From Flavobacterium haoranii (GTDB lineage: Bacteria; Bacteroidota; Bacteroidia; Flavobacteriales; Flavobacteriaceae): a stretch of DNA of 64,000 nt. Both the position numbers and the translations under genes were made by a program. The stretch is taken from NCBI RefSeq assembly GCF_009363055.1, contig NZ_CP045292.1:2108001-2172000 (forward strand), in the 5' to 3' direction. The notes below the pieces were generated by a model. It worked only from the letters and a program-made list of their open reading frames with translations. It did not search any database and was not told where the DNA came from. This document shows, piece by piece, positions 26,478 through 34,685 of the stretch; the first letter of the stretch is position 1; each line of letters starts with the position of its first letter.

Positions 26478-28754
26478 ATGGCTGTTAAAAAAAGTGAAAA
26501 TTCAGATTTTTCAAAATATATCAAAACATTTTGGAAACTATTTTTCGGTGGTGTTGGCTTTGTAATACTACTTTTCCTTTTTGCTTCATGGGGCTTATTA
26601 GGATCAATGCCAAGTTTCGAGAAATTAGAAAATCCTGATTCTAATATCGCTACTGAAATTATTTCTTCAGACGGGGAGGTAATTGGTAAATTCTATGCAG
26701 AAAATAGAGTTCCTGTTAAGTTTCAAGATTTACCACCACATTTAGTAAATGCTTTGGTTGCAACTGAAGATGAACGTTTTTACGAACATTCTGGTATCGA
26801 CGGAAGAGGAACTGTAAGAGCTGTTGTAAAATTAGGAACCGATGGCGGTGCTAGTACCATTACACAACAGTTAGCCAAATTATTATTTCACGGCGAAGGT
26901 TCTAAAAATATTGTAATGCGTATTCTTCAAAAAGTTAAAGAATGGGTTATTGCGGTTCGTTTAGAACGTCAATATACGAAGCAAGAAATTTTAGCTATGT
27001 ATCTTAATGAAGTAGATTTCCTTTATAATGCAGTTGGAATTCGTTCTGCAGCTAAAATTTATTTCAACAAAGAACCTAAAGATTTAACTATTGAAGAATC
27101 GGCGGTTTTAGTTGGAATGCTTAAAAACCCTTCTCTTTATAATCCGAAGAAAAAAGAGAAAAATGCCTTTAATAGAAGAAACACTGTTTTAGGACAAATG
27201 GTAAAAGGAGGATTTATTACTGAAGCAGAAAAAGCTAAATTAAGTAAAGATTCTATTCATTTAAACTTCAAACCAGAAAGTCACAAAGAAGGAAATGCAA
27301 CCTATTTTAGAGAATATCTTCGTGATTATATGAAAAAATGGGTGAAAGATCACCCAAAAGAAGATGGTTCTGAATATGACATTTATAGAGATGGATTAAA
27401 AATATATGTAACTATTGATTCTAAAATGCAACAATATGCTGAAGAAGCAGTAGCAGAACATATGCCAACTTTACAAAACAAGTTTTTCGATTTAGCAAAA
27501 ACTAATAAAAATGCACCTTTCTTAAATATTACTACTGAAGAAACAGATAGAATTATGAATCGCGCTATGAAAAGTTCGGAAAGATGGCGCTTAATGAAAG
27601 ATGAAGGAAAATCGGAAGATCAAATTTTAAAATCATTTGATGTAAAAACCGAAATGAAAATTTTCACATGGAAAGGTGAACGCGATACCATTATGACTCC
27701 TAGAGACTCTATACGTTACTATAAGCATTTCTTACAAACTGGAATGATGGCAATGGAACCTCAAACAGGACAAATAAAAGCATGGGTTGGAGGAATTAAT
27801 TATAAATATTTTCAATACGATCACGTTGGTCAAGGAGCTCGTCAAGTAGGTTCTACATTCAAACCCTTTGTTTATTCAACCGCAATTGAACAATTGGGTA
27901 TGTCGCCATGTGATTCTATTATAGATGGCCCATTTACTATGCCAAAAGGGAAATGGGGAATTGATCAAGCTTGGTCTCCAAGAAACTCAGACGGTAAGTT
28001 TAGAGGAATGATTACTCTTAAACAAGCGTTAGCAAATTCTGTAAATACGGTTTCTGCTAAATTAATGGATCGTGTAGGACCAAAATCTGTTGTCGATATG
28101 GTTCATGATTTAGGTGTAACTTCTGAAATTCCTGCACGTCCAGCTATTGCACTTGGAGCAGTAGAAATTACTGTTGAAGAAATGGTTGGTGCTTTTAGCA
28201 CTTTTGCAAACCAAGGCGTTTATGTAAAACCAACTTTCATCACAAGAATTGAAGACAAAAATGGAGTTGTATTAGACCAAATCGTTCCAGAAAGTAAGGA
28301 CGTCATGAATAGAGACGTGGCTTATGCAATTGTAAAATTATTAGAGGGTGTTACCGAATCTGGAACTGGTCAACGTTTACGCTGGGGAGGAGTAAGTGGT
28401 TTAACACAATATAAATATGCTTTTACGAATCCTATAGCAGGTAAAACGGGTACTTCCCAAAACAATTCAGATGGATGGTTCATGGGAATGGTACCAAATT
28501 TAGTTGCTGGTGTTTGGGTAGGAAACGAAGATCGTTCAGCCCATTTCAGACAAACTTTATACGGACAAGGAGCTACAATGGCTTTACCTATCTGGGGATT
28601 ATTTATGGATAAATGTTACAAAGACGAAAACTTAACGGTTTCAAGAGGTGCTTTTGAAAGACCAAAAGATTTATCAATAAAAGTAGATTGTTGGAAAAAA
28701 GAAGTTGACACAACTGCTATTGATGAACCAGATTTAGAAGAATTCGATTTTTAA
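26478..28754 (+). CDS. Class A penicillin-binding protein (transglycosylase/transpeptidase)
   Basis: Bifunctional peptidoglycan synthase of 758 residues anchored by one N-terminal transmembrane helix (about 18-40). The GT51 domain follows with catalytic ATEDERFYEHSG and GGASTITQQLAK. The transpeptidase domain has the SxxK motif in GSTFKPF, an SVN triad and KTGTS. The length is normal for the PBP1A/MrcA group. It starts 3 bases after gldH stops, so the cell-wall gene is in the same transcript as gldH. Confidence 0.95.
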   Translation: MAVKKSENSDFSKYIKTFWKLFFGGVGFVILLFLFASWGLLGSMPSFEKLENPDSNIATEIISSDGEVIGKFYAENRVPVKFQDLPPHLVNALVATEDERFYEHSGIDGRGTVRAVVKLGTDGGASTITQQLAKLLFHGEGSKNIVMRILQKVKEWVIAVRLERQYTKQEILAMYLNEVDFLYNAVGIRSAAKIYFNKEPKDLTIEESAVLVGMLKNPSLYNPKKKEKNAFNRRNTVLGQMVKGGFITEAEKAKLSKDSIHLNFKPESHKEGNATYFREYLRDYMKKWVKDHPKEDGSEYDIYRDGLKIYVTIDSKMQQYAEEAVAEHMPTLQNKFFDLAKTNKNAPFLNITTEETDRIMNRAMKSSERWRLMKDEGKSEDQILKSFDVKTEMKIFTWKGERDTIMTPRDSIRYYKHFLQTGMMAMEPQTGQIKAWVGGINYKYFQYDHVGQGARQVGSTFKPFVYSTAIEQLGMSPCDSIIDGPFTMPKGKWGIDQAWSPRNSDGKFRGMITLKQALANSVNTVSAKLMDRVGPKSVVDMVHDLGVTSEIPARPAIALGAVEITVEEMVGAFSTFANQGVYVKPTFITRIEDKNGVVLDQIVPESKDVMNRDVAYAIVKLLEGVTESGTGQRLRWGGVSGLTQYKYAFTNPIAGKTGTSQNNSDGWFMGMVPNLVAGVWVGNEDRSAHFRQTLYGQGATMALPIWGLFMDKCYKDENLTVSRGAFERPKDLSIKVDCWKKEVDTTAIDEPDLEEFDF

Positions 28755-28775
28755 AAACAACAAACTAAACATATT

Positions 28776-29474
28776 ATGATTAACCGAAAAGTAAACTCTG
28801 TTCAAGAAGCCTTAGAAGGAATCGAAAGTGGAATGACTATCATGCTTGGTGGTTTCGGACTTTGTGGTATCCCTGAGAACAGTATTGCTCAACTAGTTCA
28901 AATGGAAGTTAACAACTTAACATGCATTTCAAACAATGCTGGTGTCGACGATTTTGGATTAGGTTTATTATTGCAAAAAAGACAAATTAAAAAAATGATT
29001 TCTTCTTATGTAGGAGAAAATGCAGAATTTGAACGCCAAATGCTTTCTGGTGAATTAGAAGTAGAATTAACACCACAAGGAACATTAGCAGAAAAATGCC
29101 GCGCAGCTCAAGCTGGAATTCCAGCATTCTTTACGCCTGCTGGTTATGGAACTGAAGTTGCAGAAGGAAAAGAAGTTCGAGAATTTAACGGAAAAATGCA
29201 CATTTTGGAACATGCTTTTAAAGCTGATTTCGCAATCGTTAAAGCATGGAAAGGTGACGAAGCAGGTAATTTAATATTCAAAGGAACGGCACGTAACTTC
29301 AATGCGCCTATGGCAGGAGCAGGAAAAATTACCATTGCTGAAGTTGAAGAATTAGTACCAGCGGGAACATTAGATCCTAACGAAATTCATATTCCTGGTA
29401 TTATGGTGAATCGTATTTTTCAAGGTGAAAAATTTGAAAAGCGAATCGAACAACGAACAGTTCGTCAAAAATAA
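28776..29474 (+). CDS. scoA: 3-oxoacid CoA-transferase subunit A
   Basis: Alpha subunit (232 residues) of a two-subunit CoA-transferase, most like succinyl-CoA:3-ketoacid CoA-transferase, which activates acetoacetate. The family glycine-rich motif [10 protein letters not shown] lies near residues 25-34, and [11 protein letters not shown] and [13 protein letters not shown] segments are typical. The catalytic glutamate is in the other subunit, encoded 95 bases downstream. Confidence 0.92.
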   Translation: MINRKVNSVQEALEGIESGMTIMLGGFGLCGIPENSIAQLVQMEVNNLTCISNNAGVDDFGLGLLLQKRQIKKMISSYVGENAEFERQMLSGELEVELTPQGTLAEKCRAAQAGIPAFFTPAGYGTEVAEGKEVREFNGKMHILEHAFKADFAIVKAWKGDEAGNLIFKGTARNFNAPMAGAGKITIAEVEELVPAGTLDPNEIHIPGIMVNRIFQGEKFEKRIEQRTVRQK

Positions 29475-29569
29475 TTAGACAATGTGCCAATGAGACAATA
29501 GGACAATTATAGTTGAAATATTGAAATTGACACATCGACACATTAACTAATTGACAAATTATTAAAAAA
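29475..29569. repeat. Intergenic GACACAT-type repeat, copy 1 (scoA-scoB spacer)
   Basis: The spacer contains AAATTGACACATCGACACAT (29525-29544) and a degenerate region of ACAAT/GACAAT motifs. The same 20-base core reappears at 30662-30681, after the four-helix-bundle gene, and as an inverted arm at 30271-30283. No promoter or small gene is evident. Confidence 0.6.
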
Positions 29570-30229
29570 ATGGCTTTAGATAAAAATCAAATTGCAAAAC
29601 GAATTGCCAAAGAAGTAAAAGACGGTTACTATGTGAACCTTGGAATCGGAATTCCTACATTGGTTGCCAATTTTGTTCGTGAAGATATTTCAGTAGAATT
29701 TCAGTCAGAAAATGGAGTTTTAGGAATGGGTCCGTTTCCTTATGAAGGAGAAGAAGATGCCGACATTATTAACGCAGGAAAACAAACGATTACTACATTG
29801 CCAGGCGCAAGTTTCTTCGATTCTGCTTTTAGCTTCGGAATGATTCGCTCACAAAAAGTAGATTTAACGATTTTAGGAGCTATGGAAGTTTCTGAAAATG
29901 GTGATATTGCCAACTGGAAAATTCCTGGAAAAATGGTTAAAGGAATGGGTGGTGCTATGGATTTAGTAGCTTCTGCAGAAAATATCATCGTGGCTATGAT
30001 GCACGTGAATAAAGCTGGAGAATCAAAACTTTTAAAACGTTGTTCGTTACCTTTAACAGGTGTAGGTTGTGTAAAAAAGATTGTAACAGAATTAGCGGTT
30101 TTGGAAGTGACGCCTCAAGGTTTTAAATTATTAGAAACTGCTCCTGGAGTTACCGTTGAAGACGTTAAAAATGCAACAGAAGGAACGCTAATTATTGAAG
30201 GAAATATTCCTGAAATGGACCTTAATTAG
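29570..30229 (+). CDS. scoB: 3-oxoacid CoA-transferase subunit B
   Basis: Beta subunit of 219 residues with the catalytic glutamate in SENGVLGMG (residues 44-52). GAxxFDSAxSFGMIR and AMEVSENGDIANWKIPGK are family landmarks. Together with scoA it forms a complete enzyme. The 95-base gap from scoA is unusually long for this pair and is filled by an intergenic repeat. Confidence 0.93.
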   Translation: MALDKNQIAKRIAKEVKDGYYVNLGIGIPTLVANFVREDISVEFQSENGVLGMGPFPYEGEEDADIINAGKQTITTLPGASFFDSAFSFGMIRSQKVDLTILGAMEVSENGDIANWKIPGKMVKGMGGAMDLVASAENIIVAMMHVNKAGESKLLKRCSLPLTGVGCVKKIVTELAVLEVTPQGFKLLETAPGVTVEDVKNATEGTLIIEGNIPEMDLN

Positions 30230-30247
30230 TCAATATGACAAATCGCC

Positions 30248-30290
30248 AATGTGTCAATTAGTTATATGATTAATTGACACATTTTATTAT
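30248..30290 (+). terminator. Terminator-like hairpin after scoB
   Basis: A 13-bp perfect stem, AATGTGTCAATTA paired with TAATTGACACATT, around a 10-base loop, followed by TTATTAT. The stem is AT-rich and built from the GACACAT repeat, so terminator activity is plausible but not certain. Confidence 0.5.
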
Positions 30291-30306
30291 TATAACTTTA
30301 TAAGCC

Positions 30307-30669
30307 ATGATAACATTTCAAGAAAAACACAAAGACAATTTAATTCTTTTAAAATCATTTGATTTTGCTAAAAAGATTGTTCAATATTCTGAAACTTTAG
30401 AAGAAAACAAAAGGTTTGTAATTGCAAATCAATTATTAAAATCAGGAACTTCAATAGGTGCAAATATCAAAGAAGCTCAAAATTCTGAAAGTAAAGCAGA
30501 TTTTATTCATAAAATGAAAATTGCAATGAAAGAGGCTGAAGAAACTGAGTTTTGGTTATTCCTTTGTAATGAATTAGAAAATTATCCAAATACCGAAAAT
30601 TTATTAGTAGAAGTTTTTGAAATTCTAAAAATCACTAATAAAATAATTTCCTCTTCGAAAAAAAATTGA
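30307..30669 (+). CDS. Four-helix-bundle protein (23S rRNA intervening-sequence family)
   Basis: A 120-residue helical protein. Features of the S23/IVP family are seen: LKSFDFAKKIV near the N-terminus, LLKSGTSIGANIKEAQNSES in the middle and ETEFWLFL in the third helix. Members occur in 23S rRNA intervening sequences, in diversity-generating retroelements (Avd) and as lone genes; the function is not established. Here it is a lone gene bordered on both sides by GACACAT-type repeats, which suggests insertion as a cassette. Confidence 0.85.
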   Translation: MITFQEKHKDNLILLKSFDFAKKIVQYSETLEENKRFVIANQLLKSGTSIGANIKEAQNSESKADFIHKMKIAMKEAEETEFWLFLCNELENYPNTENLLVEVFEILKITNKIISSSKKN

Positions 30670-30706
30670 CACATCGACACATTTTTAAATTGACATATCA
30701 TAAATA
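30662..30706. repeat. Intergenic GACACAT-type repeat, copy 2
   Basis: AAAATTGACACATCGACACA begins inside the last codons of the four-helix-bundle gene and the repeat runs up to the rlmI ATG. It matches the scoA-scoB spacer copy, including an AAATTGACA-type second half and the same distance to the next ATG. Confidence 0.6.
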
Positions 30707-31870
30707 ATGAATCCAAAAGTAATTTTAAAATCGGGTAAAGAAAAATCAATTCTAAGAAGACATCCATGGGTGTTTAGTGGTGCGATTTATGGCGTTACTG
30801 AAGAATTAGAAGACGGACAATTAGTAGATGTTGTAGATAACAATCAAAAACATTTAGGAACAGGTTTCTTTAGTGATAGAGGAAGTATAGTAGTTCGATT
30901 ATTGACTTTCGGAAAAGAGCAATTTGCCGAAAACTTTTGGAATGAAAAATTACAATCGGCTTGGGAATTAAGAACTAAATTATTGGATGTAAAAGAAACG
31001 GATGCTTTCCGAGTAATTCATGGTGAAGGCGATGGAATTCCGGGATTAATCATCGATTTTTATAATAACTGTTGGGTAATTCAAGCGCATTCTTCTGGCA
31101 TTTATTTCCAAATGGAGAAAATTGCAGATGCTATTCAAAAAACATTTGCTAAAAACTGCGATACGATTTACTGTAAAAGTTCAAGCACTTTACCCAATAC
31201 AGGAACCGATTACTTTTTATTTGGAACCAAAGAAAGTACTATTGCGAAAGAAAACAACATTCAGTTTCATGTGAATTGGGTAGAAGGACAAAAAACTGGT
31301 TTTTTCTTAGACCAACGCGATAATAGAAAATTGTTAGGTACGTTTTCAAAAGGCAAAAAAGTATTGAATACGTTTTGTTATACAGGTGGTTTTTCTATTT
31401 ATGCGATGAGTGCTGGAGCCGAATTAGTTACTTCTGTTGATATTTCGCAAAAAGCAGTCGATTTAGCCGCTCAAAATATGGAATTGAATTTCCCGAATTC
31501 GAATCATAAAGCAGTTGCCGATGACGTGTTTAATTTCATGAAAGAAAACCATCAAATCTATGATGTTATTGTTTTAGATCCGCCAGCATTTGCTAAAAAC
31601 ATTAAAAGCAAGCACACCGCAACACAAGCATACAAACGCTTAAATATTGCAGGATTAAAAGCCTTGGCTCCAAAAGGTATTTTATTTACATTCTCTTGTT
31701 CGCAGGTTATTGATGATGTATTGTTTTACAATACGGTTGCTGCTGCTGCAATTGAAACTGGAAGAAACATTCGTGTATTACACAAATTAGAACAAGGTCC
31801 TGATCATCCAACCAATATTTACCATCCTGAAGGACATTATTTAAAAGGATTGGTGTTGTATGTGGAATAG
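30707..31870 (+). CDS. rlmI: RlmI-type 23S rRNA cytosine methyltransferase
   Basis: A class I SAM-dependent methyltransferase of 387 residues. It has an N-terminal PUA domain (about residues 3-75), then an RlmI EEHEH-like region and a Rossmann methyltransferase domain with KTGFFLDQRDNRKL, NTFCYTGGFSIYA and the DPPAFAK motif. In E. coli RlmI methylates C1962 of 23S rRNA; the site here is inferred by homology. Confidence 0.9.
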   Translation: MNPKVILKSGKEKSILRRHPWVFSGAIYGVTEELEDGQLVDVVDNNQKHLGTGFFSDRGSIVVRLLTFGKEQFAENFWNEKLQSAWELRTKLLDVKETDAFRVIHGEGDGIPGLIIDFYNNCWVIQAHSSGIYFQMEKIADAIQKTFAKNCDTIYCKSSSTLPNTGTDYFLFGTKESTIAKENNIQFHVNWVEGQKTGFFLDQRDNRKLLGTFSKGKKVLNTFCYTGGFSIYAMSAGAELVTSVDISQKAVDLAAQNMELNFPNSNHKAVADDVFNFMKENHQIYDVIVLDPPAFAKNIKSKHTATQAYKRLNIAGLKALAPKGILFTFSCSQVIDDVLFYNTVAAAAIETGRNIRVLHKLEQGPDHPTNIYHPEGHYLKGLVLYVE

Positions 31871-31919
31871 TTTTGAGTATTCAGTTTTCTGTTTACAGTA
31901 GACAGATTTTCCTCTATGA

Positions 31920-32032
31920 TTTGTCACTTCGAGTATTTGATATTAAGAGGGTAAACAAGGTTTATGATTATAGAAGTCTCATATAGCTTAATTCTTTATG
32001 AGATTTCTCCTTTTGTCGGAATGACAAAAAAA
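31920..32032. repeat. Nested inverted repeat in the rlmI-fumarase intergenic region
   Basis: Outer arms TTTGTCA (31920-31926) and TGACAAA enclose inner arms GAAGTCTCATA and TATGAGATTTC. The segments CACTTCGAG and GTCGGAATGACAAA are of a type that I recall being dispersed between genes in many flavobacterial genomes. It may fold as a long hairpin in RNA from either strand. Confidence 0.6.
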
Positions 32033-32033
32033 T

Positions 32034-32070
32034 GAATAAAAAACCTGCCAGCAAACACTAACAGGTCTTT
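32034..32070 (-). terminator. Terminator after fumarase
   Basis: On the minus strand ACCTGTTAG pairs with CTGGCAGGT (two G-U pairs) around a 6-base loop, followed by TTTTTTATT. It lies 33 bases past the fumarase stop. Confidence 0.75.
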
Positions 32071-32103
32071 TTCAATATTCTATTCTCTATTTTCTTGAGA
32101 AAA

Positions 32104-33708
32104 CTACTTCAAATTCGCGAAGAAATCATTTCCCTTATCATCAGTAATAATGAAAGCTGGAAAATCTTTTACTTCAATTTTTCTCACAGCTTCCATTCCT
32201 AATTCCGGAAAATCAACAACCTCAACAGAAAGAATATTTTCTTTTGCTAAAATAGCCGCAGGTCCACCAATTGAACCCAAATAAAATCCGCCATATTTTG
32301 CACAAGCATCAGCTACTTGTTTCGAGCGGTTTCCTTTTGCTAACATTACCATACTTCCACCAACTGCTTGAAATTCATCAACATAAACATCCATTCGCCC
32401 TGCAGTTGTTGGCCCAAAACTTCCTGATGGCATTCCTTCTGGAGTTTTCGCTGGTCCGGCGTAATACACTGGATGGTTTTTGAAATATTCTGGCATTGGT
32501 TGGCCCGCATCTAACATCTCTTTAATCTTCGCATGTGCAATATCACGCGCAACGATTACTGTTCCGTTTAGTTTTAAACGTGTTTTGATTGGATATTTAG
32601 AAAGTTCCGCTAAAATATCAGCCATCGGACGGTTTAAATCTACAATAACTGGTTCCTCTAAATGTGGCGCTACTTCTGGTAAAAACTGTGCAGGATTGGT
32701 TTCCAATTGCTCTAAGAAAATTCCATCTTTCGTAATTTTTCCTTTGATATTTCTATCTGCCGAACAAGAAACGCCTAATCCAACTGGACAAGAAGCAGCA
32801 TGTCTTGGTAAACGAATTACACGTACATCATGCACGAAATATTTTCCACCAAATTGCGCTCCTATTCCACTTTCGTGACAAATTTGTTGCACTTTTGCTT
32901 CCCATTCTAAATCACGAAAAGCTTGACCTGCCATATTTCCAGAAGTTGGTAAATTATCATAATAACCAGCAGATGCTTTTTTAACAGCTGCTAAATTTGC
33001 TTCTGCTGAAGTTCCACCAATAACTAAAGCCAAGTGGTAAGGCGGACAAGCCGATGTTCCTAAATCTTTAATTTTGGTTTTAATAAATTCTGTCATTGAT
33101 TTTTCATTCAACAACGACTTCGTTTGTTGGTATAAAAACGTTTTATTGGCAGAACCACCACCTTTTGCTAAAAACAAAAATTCATACGAATTTCCTTTTT
33201 TCGCATAAATATCAATTTGTGCAGGTAAGTTAGAACCTGAGTTTTTCTCCTCAAACATTGTAATTGGAACAATTTGAGAATAACGTAAATTTCTTTTTTG
33301 ATACGTATTGTAAACACCACGCGATAAATATTCCGCATCATCAGCTCCTGTGTACACATTTTCACCTTTTTTCGCCATTACAATTGCCGTTCCTGTATCT
33401 TGACAAGACGGTAATTGCTTATCAATAGCTACTTTTGCATTTTGCAATAAATTATACGCCACAAATCGGTCGTTATCCGTTGCTTCAGGATCGTTTAAGA
33501 TGTTGTGTAAACTTTGTAAATGCTTGGTGCGAAGCATAAAAGAAACATCAAACATTGCTTCTTCGGCCAATAATTCTAAACCTTTTGGGTCAACTACTAA
33601 AATTTCTCTATCGCCTAATTTTTCTACAGTAACGTAATCAGAAGTTAATTTTTTGTATTGCGTATCGTCTTTTAAAATCGGATACGGATCTTGATATATA
33701 AAATCCAT
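32104..33708 (-). CDS. fumA: Fumarate hydratase, class I (iron-sulfur)
   Basis: It interconverts fumarate and malate in the TCA cycle with a [4Fe-4S] cluster. The single-chain protein of 534 residues combines the alpha part (N-terminal, with [12 protein letters not shown] and [15 protein letters not shown] segments) and the beta part (C-terminal, with [24 protein letters not shown] and [13 protein letters not shown]). Cluster cysteines are expected in PSCQDTG, in SACPPYH and in the [14 protein letters not shown] region. A TACCTTTA box at 33740-33733 may be its -7 element. Confidence 0.95.
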   Translation of the reverse strand: MDFIYQDPYPILKDDTQYKKLTSDYVTVEKLGDREILVVDPKGLELLAEEAMFDVSFMLRTKHLQSLHNILNDPEATDNDRFVAYNLLQNAKVAIDKQLPSCQDTGTAIVMAKKGENVYTGADDAEYLSRGVYNTYQKRNLRYSQIVPITMFEEKNSGSNLPAQIDIYAKKGNSYEFLFLAKGGGSANKTFLYQQTKSLLNEKSMTEFIKTKIKDLGTSACPPYHLALVIGGTSAEANLAAVKKASAGYYDNLPTSGNMAGQAFRDLEWEAKVQQICHESGIGAQFGGKYFVHDVRVIRLPRHAASCPVGLGVSCSADRNIKGKITKDGIFLEQLETNPAQFLPEVAPHLEEPVIVDLNRPMADILAELSKYPIKTRLKLNGTVIVARDIAHAKIKEMLDAGQPMPEYFKNHPVYYAGPAKTPEGMPSGSFGPTTAGRMDVYVDEFQAVGGSMVMLAKGNRSKQVADACAKYGGFYLGSIGGPAAILAKENILSVEVVDFPELGMEAVRKIEVKDFPAFIITDDKGNDFFANLK

Positions 33709-33755
33709 TATGTGTTAGTTTTTTAAGTGACGTAAAGGTAAGGATTTTTGGTGCT

Positions 33756-33789
33756 AACCTGCAAGGTTTTAATAACCTTGTAGGTTTTT
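33756..33789. repeat. REP-like palindrome, copy 1
   Basis: Arms AACCTGCAAGGTT and AACCTTGTAGGTT flank a 5-base loop and pair with one G-U. A T run follows. It belongs to the same family as the copies at 33977, 34028 and 34636. Confidence 0.8.
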
Positions 33790-33826
33790 ATTTGAAGCAG
33801 AAAAGTAATTTTCAAAACAACAATTG

Positions 33827-33910
33827 TCCCGCTATCCACTATATCTTTTTATTGTCACCTCGAGCGGAGTCGAGAGGAAAATAAAAAGGATGCCGCTGCT
33901 ATCGGGGCTA
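33827..33910. repeat. Modular intergenic repeat, copy 1
   Basis: The outer parts TCCCGCTATCCACTATATCT and AAAAAGGATGCCGCTGCTAT (then CGGGGCTA) partly pair with each other. The apex contains a second hairpin, CCTCGAGCGGAGTCGAGAGG. The outer parts recur in inverted orientation at 36172-36260 with a different apical hairpin. Confidence 0.75.
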
Positions 33911-33976
33911 TACTACACTATTAATTTATTTATTAAACTATAACAAATTTGAAGTTGTGTTAAAAACTAGCTTTAT

Positions 33977-34004
33977 ACCTGCAAGGTTTTAAAAACCTTG
34001 TAGG
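33977..34004. repeat. REP-like palindrome, copy 2
   Basis: ACCTGCAAGG and CCTTGTAGG arms are separated by TTTTAAAAA, followed by the tail AGAATCATT. Tail and palindrome match copy 4 on the other side of the RAYT pseudogene, in direct orientation. Confidence 0.8.
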
Positions 34005-34027
34005 AGAATCATTTCATCTGTCATACC

Positions 34028-34060
34028 AACCTGCAAGGTCTAACTGACCTTGTAGGTTTT
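34028..34060. repeat. REP-like palindrome, copy 3
   Basis: AACCTGCAAGGTC pairs with GACCTTGTAGGTT around TAACT. It ends 1 base before the RAYT stop codon region, so it may also act as a terminator for that gene on the minus strand. Confidence 0.8.
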
Positions 34061-34061
34061 A

Positions 34062-34613
34062 TTATTCTAACATAAATTTATTCTCCAGAGTTCTTTTTTT
34101 TGAGTTGTGACAATATTTAAAATTATCAACATCATCAAATAAATTTATAACTTCAGATTTGTTTACCAATGATTCAGAATTATTTACAATATTTTGGTAG
34201 GAAGAAAATCTGAAATCAACAAAATCAACATTTAAATGATGAGTAGGATTCAAATGAACATAAACAATTACATTTTTTAAATATTCATCAGAAGTCAATT
34301 CAATTCTCTTAAAATGTTTATCAAATAAACTTCCAGTTCTATTTTGTTGCTTATTATACGCTTTTGCATAAGCATTAAATAAGTTCGAAAAAGCTTGAGT
34401 TACAATTTTCTCTTATTCAATTACTTGAATAACTAAGTGAAAATGATTATCCATTAAACAAAAGGCTAATATTGAAATTTTATGATTTAAATACTTAGAA
34501 ACTAATTTTAGAAAATACGATTTGTTTTCATTTGAACTAAAAATATTACAGCCATTTATTCCTCTATTGTAAATGTGATAAAATTTATCTTTTTGTAATA
34601 CTTCTAATTTCAT
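34062..34613 (-). pseudogene. REP-associated tyrosine transposase (RAYT, Y1/IS200-like HUH), interrupted by a stop codon
   Basis: One reading frame from ATG 34613 to the stop at 34062 encodes a 183-residue Y1-type transposase. It is broken by a single in-frame TAA at 34413-34415 after IQVIE. Both sides are in the same frame, so this is a nonsense change, not a frameshift. The HUH metal-binding motif is NHFHLVIQ, and the catalytic tyrosine is expected in the YLKNVIVYVHLNP segment. The middle (AFSNLFNAYAKAYNKQQNRTGSLF, in two parts here for length: AFSNLFNAYAKAY then NKQQNRTGSLF) is typical of the family. REP-like palindromes lie on both sides, as expected for RAYT genes. Confidence 0.85.
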
Positions 34614-34635
34614 TTAATTTCTTATTTTTTCATAT

Positions 34636-34663
34636 ACCTACAAGGTTTTAAAAACCTTGCAGG
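34636..34663. repeat. REP-like palindrome, copy 4
   Basis: ACCTACAAGG and CCTTGCAGG arms are separated by TTTTAAAAA, followed by AGAATCATT. Compared with copy 2 the A/G difference in the two arms is exchanged. It lies 22 bases upstream of the RAYT start and 22 bases past the SpmAB-like gene. Confidence 0.8.
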
Positions 34664-34685
34664 AGAATCATTCAGGATAAATCTC

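Larger units (their letters stand above)
33709..34061. other. 353-base intergenic region made of repeats
   Basis: There is no supported gene. The region holds three REP-like palindromes (33756-33789, 33977-34004, 34028-34060) and one copy of the larger modular repeat (33827-33910). The rest is short AT-rich sequence. It separates fumarase from the RAYT pseudogene. Confidence 0.75.

Noticed and set aside
32480..32878. 132-residue open frame opposite the fumarase gene
   Set aside because: It mirrors a strongly conserved enzyme on the other strand and has no independent motif or promoter; it is a shadow of codon use.
34062..34613. RAYT considered as two separate small genes or as an active transposase
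   Set aside because: Both parts are in the same frame, interrupted only by one TAA; neither part alone has both the HUH motif and the catalytic tyrosine region.
33709..34680. Palindromes considered as CRISPR repeats or a tRNA cluster
   Set aside because: Spacing is irregular, the arms form simple REP-like hairpins, and no cloverleaf is present.
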